Positions 5,309 through 8,186 of a DNA stretch of 8,186 bases are shown piece after piece; within the stretch, counting starts at the first letter, position 1; every line of letters begins with the position of its first letter. The DNA comes from Thermofilaceae archaeon. Lineage in GTDB: Archaea > Thermoproteota > Thermoprotei > Thermofilales > B69-G16. The stretch is taken from positions 1-8,186 of the forward strand of contig JALURF010000177.1 of the NCBI GenBank assembly GCA_027017165.1. The letters run 5' to 3'. The notes under the pieces are model-generated. The model did not search any database. It saw nothing but the letters and a program-made list of their open reading frames with translations, and was not told the origin of the DNA. Made by a program: the position numbers and the translations under genes.

Positions 5309-6694
5309 CTAACTGCTCCACCAGGGTCCTTTCCACTTCTTAGAAATTTTCGGGGTTGCTCTCAAAAGTTCTTCAATCTTAGTTTCAATGTTGTATATCA
5401 CGTCATCTTCTACGCCGAGTTTCTTCAATACCTCAATTCTATTTAACAAGTTTTCCAGGTTAGCTCTCGCTGTTGTAGCGAATCCCGGATCTTTGCGGAG
5501 TATAGCTCCGTAAATTTTAAAGTTTATAGATCCTGTACCGACGGTCATTCCACTATCTTTTATAAGAGCATAACAGTACATCATATCCTTAAAACTCATA
5601 CCGATTAAGATCTTACTATAATCGTAAGGCGCTACTCCCAACGCTGTCAATTTCTCTTTTTCACTTAAAGAACGGAATTTCTCCTCGTCGACCGCGTCTA
5701 TCTTCATAAGTTTAGATAGTAGTGCTATCTCTCTCGGCAGGCAGTAGAAGTATTCCCATGGATTTGATAAAGCGTATTTACATTTTAGACTATGTTCGCG
5801 GAAAATATGCTCGGCGTGTATCTCAACTATATCGAGGAATACTTTACTAGCTTTCACCTCTTTCAGCATTGTTATTCTTAGTTTACTTGTTCCAAAGAGT
5901 AGACTCGACGATTTGTTAAAGGCTTCATCTTCCTCTGTTAAAAAGTATAGGTGAGCGTCTCCGAGCACTTCCCTTTGGAGTAACAGTAGATTTAAGAATT
6001 TTATCATATGTTTTCTTAAAGCTACAAAATATACTTCGTCGACAGGATGATAGAAGGGAGAGCGGGGATCGTTTAGAGTCGGGCTATGCATTCTAAAGGC
6101 TATATCTCCTCCCGCTACTACTCTAAGACTTTCTCTTGGAAGCCTATAGAAGTACTGGGGGTATACCGCGCCTAACTCCGGGGCTTTAACAGCTAGCCAT
6201 AAAGAAGAAACGGCTTTCCGCACGAGCAGTTCATCTAGGTTAAGGTAGTCCGGAAGGCCCAGCTCAGCTTTGTACTTTTCTACATCGGCTTTATCCTCTA
6301 AGGGGATTTTAACCTCAACCTTCCTCCCCAACGAGTCTTGGTAAACAGGTATTCTACCTTCTTTAATCTCTACTGGCTTCTCCTCGATTAAAACTTGAAA
6401 CTCCTCTAGTTTAGGCTTCTTCGTCGCCAGCTTCCTCAACTGGTATATTACCCAACCTTCAGGAGCTTCACATTTAACAGCCACTACTACCGGTTTGAAA
6501 TTATATAGTATGACTCGGGATTCCCTATCTACTATGTATTCATCCTCCGGCTTTAACTTATTCAAATACCTTTTACATACGGTTAGCGTATTAGCGTCTA
6601 TATTTGCATCTATTAAAACTCCATTTTTAAACGCCGCGTATCCTAAAATTCCTTCAATCTTTGACATTAACTCCCTTAAGGGAGTTGAAGCCAT
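5309..6694 (-). CDS. Uncharacterised 461-residue protein, possible Roadblock/LC7-like N-terminus
   Basis: I do not recognise this protein. Residues about 5-92 look like a Roadblock/LC7-type alpha-beta unit: an amphipathic helix (LRELMSKIEG), a strand pair around GYAAFKNGVLIDANID, a helix with KRYLNKL, strands ESRVILYNFKPVVVAVKCEA, and a last helix EGWVIYQLRKLATK. This is a weak structural impression. Residues about 93-150 are charged and linker-like; about 150-445 are mostly alpha-helical with aromatic-rich stretches (YPQYFYRLPRE, NPWEYFYCLPRE). The end is basic and Trp-rich (KKWKGPWWSS). The five Cys (40, 75, 305, 318, 374) form no cluster motif, and no signal peptide or membrane helix is seen, so it is cytoplasmic. 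The start is ATG at 6692-6694; a second in-frame ATG at 6665-6667 would give 452 residues and is contested (see the palindrome). It lies 70 bp after the macrodomain gene and 43 bp before the PadR gene. Confidence 0.85.
   Translation of the reverse strand: MASTPLRELMSKIEGILGYAAFKNGVLIDANIDANTLTVCKRYLNKLKPEDEYIVDRESRVILYNFKPVVVAVKCEAPEGWVIYQLRKLATKKPKLEEFQVLIEEKPVEIKEGRIPVYQDSLGRKVEVKIPLEDKADVEKYKAELGLPDYLNLDELLVRKAVSSLWLAVKAPELGAVYPQYFYRLPRESLRVVAGGDIAFRMHSPTLNDPRSPFYHPVDEVYFVALRKHMIKFLNLLLLQREVLGDAHLYFLTEEDEAFNKSSSLLFGTSKLRITMLKEVKASKVFLDIVEIHAEHIFREHSLKCKYALSNPWEYFYCLPREIALLSKLMKIDAVDEEKFRSLSEKEKLTALGVAPYDYSKILIGMSFKDMMYCYALIKDSGMTVGTGSINFKIYGAILRKDPGFATTARANLENLLNRIEVLKKLGVEDDVIYNIETKIEELLRATPKISKKWKGPWWSS
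6669..6686. repeat. 18-bp perfect palindrome at the 5' end of the uncharacterised gene
   Basis: AACTCCCTTAAGGGAGTT is self-complementary over all 18 bases. It lies between the two candidate ATG codons of the 461-residue gene, ending one base before the inner ATG (6665-6667), and is centred about 24 bp downstream of a TATA-like CTAAATA. It could be an operator at the transcription start or, if transcribed, a 7-bp RNA hairpin with a UUAA loop. If the outer ATG is used it encodes residues of S-T-P-L-R-E-L. Confidence 0.7.
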
Positions 6695-6698
6695 AATG

Positions 6699-6705
6699 TA
6701 TTTAG
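6699..6705 (-). promoter_or_regulatory. Candidate TATA box CTAAATA before the uncharacterised gene
   Basis: CTAAATA on the minus strand is centred about 35 bp before the inner ATG at 6667 and only a few bases before the outer ATG at 6694. If it is the true TATA box, transcription would start near 6677, inside the palindrome, and only the inner ATG could be used. A competing TAAATTTA at 6746-6753 would serve the outer ATG with a leader of about 30 nt. The sequence does not settle which is used. Confidence 0.35.
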
Positions 6706-6764
6706 GCGAAACTTCAATAAGTTCTTTACTGCACGATGATAGAACTAAATTTACTGTCGATTAT

Positions 6765-7331
6765 TTAACTGCTATCCTCCACTCTAAACTTCCCTAAACA
6801 TCTGTTAAATACTTTCATAAACACTTCATAGGCTTTTTCAAGGTATAGAACAACGAAAACCTTCTTAACATTTCTCGCTATCGAATCGAAGTCTTTCAAA
6901 GCGTTAACGAGTATTTCCGCGCATCTATCATATGGATAGCCGAACACGCCCGTAGAAATAGCGGGCAGTGCTACCGATTCCAATCCTAATTCTTCAGCTT
7001 TTAGTAAAGCCGATTTAAAAGCAGAGTAAAGCTTTCTATCTCCTTCCGGGTCACCATACACGGGACCGACTGCGTGTATCACGTATTTTGCTTTAAGCTT
7101 GCCCGCTCCAGTTACAGATACTCCGCCTTCCGGGACGATACCGTGTTTTTTAACGTATTCGTCGCTTTCTTTCTGTATGATATACCCTCCCTTCCTGACA
7201 ATGGCTAGAGCTACGCCTCCTCCATGTTTTAAAAAAGAGTTAGCCGCGTTCACTATAGCATCGGCTTCAATCTCTGTTATATCCCCTTTTATAACATCAA
7301 CCTCGATATTTCTAAGAGAGAAAACAACCAT
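6765..7331 (-). CDS. Macrodomain protein, AF1521-like ADP-ribose-binding/hydrolase
   Basis: A 188-residue single macrodomain, close to the length of the archaeal prototype AF1521. Visible ADP-ribose pocket motifs are GDIT (16-19; Asp17 normally contacts adenine), IVNAANSFL (26-34), HGGGVALAI (36-44), VIHAVGPVYGD (84-94, distal ribose side) and ALPAISTGVFGYP (121-133, the phosphate-binding loop). Family members bind ADP-ribose, and many remove ADP-ribose from proteins or nucleic acids, or hydrolyse O-acetyl-ADP-ribose. The close likeness of the NAAN...HGGGVAxAI stretch to AF1521 argues for tight ADP-ribose binding; catalytic activity is inferred. The ATG lies about 21 bp after a TATA-like box, so the mRNA is probably leaderless. 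The next gene on the strand is the uncharacterised 461-residue gene, 70 bp on. Confidence 0.93.
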   Translation of the reverse strand: MVVFSLRNIEVDVIKGDITEIEADAIVNAANSFLKHGGGVALAIVRKGGYIIQKESDEYVKKHGIVPEGGVSVTGAGKLKAKYVIHAVGPVYGDPEGDRKLYSAFKSALLKAEELGLESVALPAISTGVFGYPYDRCAEILVNALKDFDSIARNVKKVFVVLYLEKAYEVFMKVFNRCLGKFRVEDSS

Positions 7332-7348
7332 ATTCTCAACCGTATCTG

Positions 7349-7356
7349 TTTAAATA
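7349..7356 (-). promoter_or_regulatory. Putative TATA box of the macrodomain gene
   Basis: TATTTAAA on the minus strand is centred about 21 bp before the ATG at 7331, so initiation would fall at or next to the start codon. No Shine-Dalgarno sequence is present. The 55-bp gap also holds the terminator run of the upstream coiled-coil gene, which supports separate transcription of the macrodomain gene. Confidence 0.5.
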
Positions 7357-7370
7357 GGGAAATAACACAT

Positions 7371-7376
7371 AAAAAA
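7371..7376 (-). terminator. Oligo-T terminator candidate after the coiled-coil gene
   Basis: A6 on the plus strand reads as T6 on the minus strand, 10 bp past the TAG stop of the coiled-coil gene. It fits an archaeal T-run terminator and precedes the macrodomain TATA box. Confidence 0.45.
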
Positions 7377-7386
7377 TCTTTTACAA

Positions 7387-8186
7387 CTAAACTTTCGTAT
7401 ATACTTCTACATTAAGTTCTTTAGCTGCTTCAAGAGCTTTCTCATCCGCGTAAGGAGTTACTATCATGAGTTTATCAACTTTCCTCCCCGTAGCTTTTTC
7501 ATATAAAACGGCTTTACGCTTCAACTCATACACGTCGGAGACTTTAGCGTGAGACGTTATTTCAATTAATAGTATTTTCTCGTCGCGGACTACCACGTCA
7601 ACTTCTACCTGGCTCGGATAACCGTACACTATTCCTTCGCTATCGTAGTAACTCCACCTTTCTACTTTAAATCCTAGTTCTTTTTCCACTACACCTCTAA
7701 GCCCTTCACGGAAAGCCTCCTCGCTCAATAAACCCCATCTAGTTCCTAAAGCATTGATATGCCCTTCAAGAAGCTTAAAGCCTTCAAGCATATCTCTACG
7801 AAGCTTCACCATTTCGGCTCTAAGCTCTGCGATTTCCTCATCGTGCCTTTTAAAACCTTCAACCATATCCTTTCTAAGCTTAACAAGCTCCGCATCGTGC
7901 CTTTTAAAACCTTCAACCATATCTCTACGAAGTCGCATAATTTCCTCGTCATGTCGCTTAAAGCCTTCAACCATATCCCTTCTAAGCTTGACAAGCTCTT
8001 CATCGTGACGCTTAAAGCCTTCAACCATATCTCTACGAAGCTGAGTTATTTCAGCTCTAAGTTCCGCTATTTCTTTATCATGTCGTCTAAAACCTTCGAC
8101 CATATCCCGTCTTAACTGCGCCATTTCAGCTCTAAGCTCTGCGATTTCCTCATCGTGCCTTTTAAAACCTTCAACCATATCCTTTC
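7387..8186 (-). CDS. Repetitive coiled-coil protein with C-terminal PD-(D/E)XK-like (DUF3782-type) domain, 5' end outside window
   Basis: At least 263 residues are visible. The frame stays open to the window edge and the codons before the first visible Met (Lys-Asp) match the end of another repeat, so the true start lies beyond. The visible part has six tandem units beginning MVEGFKRHDEE: two of 25 residues, three of 18, one of 25, then a degenerate MLEGFKLLEG. The long units have an extra heptad (AE-M/I-x-x-LR). They predict a long charged coiled coil. The C-terminal part (about 140-263) resembles DUF3782-type nuclease-like domains: QVEVDVVVRDEKILLIEITS carries Asp194 and Glu206, then a helix with YELKRKAVLYEKATGRKVDK and a final strand LMIVTPYA. 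The usual Lys two after the Glu is Thr208. Role unknown; a DNA-binding or DNA-processing function is only suggested by the fold family. Confidence 0.8.
   Translation of the reverse strand, partial: KDMVEGFKRHDEEIAELRAEMAQLRRDMVEGFRRHDKEIAELRAEITQLRRDMVEGFKRHDEELVKLRRDMVEGFKRHDEEIMRLRRDMVEGFKRHDAELVKLRKDMVEGFKRHDEEIAELRAEMVKLRRDMLEGFKLLEGHINALGTRWGLLSEEAFREGLRGVVEKELGFKVERWSYYDSEGIVYGYPSQVEVDVVVRDEKILLIEITSHAKVSDVYELKRKAVLYEKATGRKVDKLMIVTPYADEKALEAAKELNVEVYTKV
7789..8186 (-). repeat. Tandem 54/75-bp coding repeats in the coiled-coil gene
   Basis: The repeat beginning ATGGTTGAAGG recurs with its ATG ending at 8178, 8103, 8028, 7974, 7920, 7866 and 7791 (the last degenerate). Spacings are 75, 75, 54, 54, 54 and 75 bp. 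The 21-bp difference is exactly one heptad codon block. Copies are close in DNA as well as protein, pointing to recent duplication or gene conversion, and the array continues past the window edge. Confidence 0.9.

Noticed and set aside
5309..6694. DNA primase large subunit as identity of the 461-residue protein
   Set aside because: The length is not far off, but the four clustered cysteines of the iron-sulfur domain and the family's conserved Pro-Pro-Cys region are missing; the five cysteines here are scattered.
6695..6764. C/D-box sRNA or other small RNA in the 70-bp gap before the uncharacterised gene
   Set aside because: GATGATA resembles a C box but does not match RUGAUGA, and no properly placed D box or terminal stem is present.
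7754..8115. Long open frames on the plus strand (7754-8008, 7759-8115) and in another minus frame (7806-8024) across the repeat array
   Set aside because: They exist only because the 54/75-bp units keep all frames open periodically. Their Ser/Leu- or Lys/Phe-rich translations show no domain, and the coiled-coil frame with its nuclease-like end is clearly the real one.
7789..8186. CRISPR-like array, given repeated blocks at regular spacing
   Set aside because: The similarity runs through the whole unit with no variable spacers, unit length changes by codon multiples, and the array lies inside a continuous reading frame.

Overview
The window reads as a chromosomal stretch of a thermophilic archaeon, most likely a Thermoproteota (crenarchaeal) lineage. 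Evidence: apparently leaderless genes with a TATA-like box about 20-35 bp before the start codon; GGTGA(TC) Shine-Dalgarno sequences only in front of operon-internal genes; GTG and TTG starts; Arg codons dominated by AGA/AGG with frequent ATA; Glu/Lys/Arg/Val-rich proteins; and an AF1521-type macrodomain, an archaeal Lrp/AsnC regulator and a coiled-coil/nuclease-like protein of a type common in hyperthermophilic Crenarchaeota. No species can be named from the sequence alone.

Layout. (1) 59-842, plus strand: a secreted, membrane-anchored von Willebrand factor A protein whose reading frame is broken twice, each time by one base at a run of four identical bases. (2) 863-1324, minus: an Lrp/AsnC regulator, convergent with gene 1. 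(3) 5265 down to 1377, minus: a tight four-gene operon of PadR-type repressor, signal-peptide/Ig-like repeat protein with a C-terminal membrane anchor, MacB/FtsX-type permease, and LolD/MacB-type ATPase. Junctions are +1 bp overlap, 4 bp gap and 8 bp overlap, so translation is probably coupled. (4) 5309-6694, minus: a 461-residue protein I do not recognise, perhaps with a Roadblock/LC7-like N-terminus. (5) 6765-7331, minus: an AF1521-like macrodomain protein. (6) 7387 to the window edge, minus: the 3' part of a gene for a repetitive coiled coil fused to a PD-(D/E)XK-like (DUF3782-type) domain. No intergenic gap exceeds about 70 bp, so there is no room for tRNA or rRNA genes and I see none.

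How it may work together. The PadR operon looks like a self-regulated ABC export or envelope-remodelling system: the repressor gene comes first, its promoter carries a 17-bp dyad right after the TATA box, and the Ig-like surface protein takes the place that a MacA-type adaptor has in bacteria. The strongest unexplained signals are the double frameshift in the otherwise intact vWA gene, an 18-bp perfect palindrome at the 5' end of the unknown 461-residue gene that also makes its start codon uncertain, the operator-like dyad of the PadR promoter, and the 54/75-bp repeat ladder of the coiled-coil gene.
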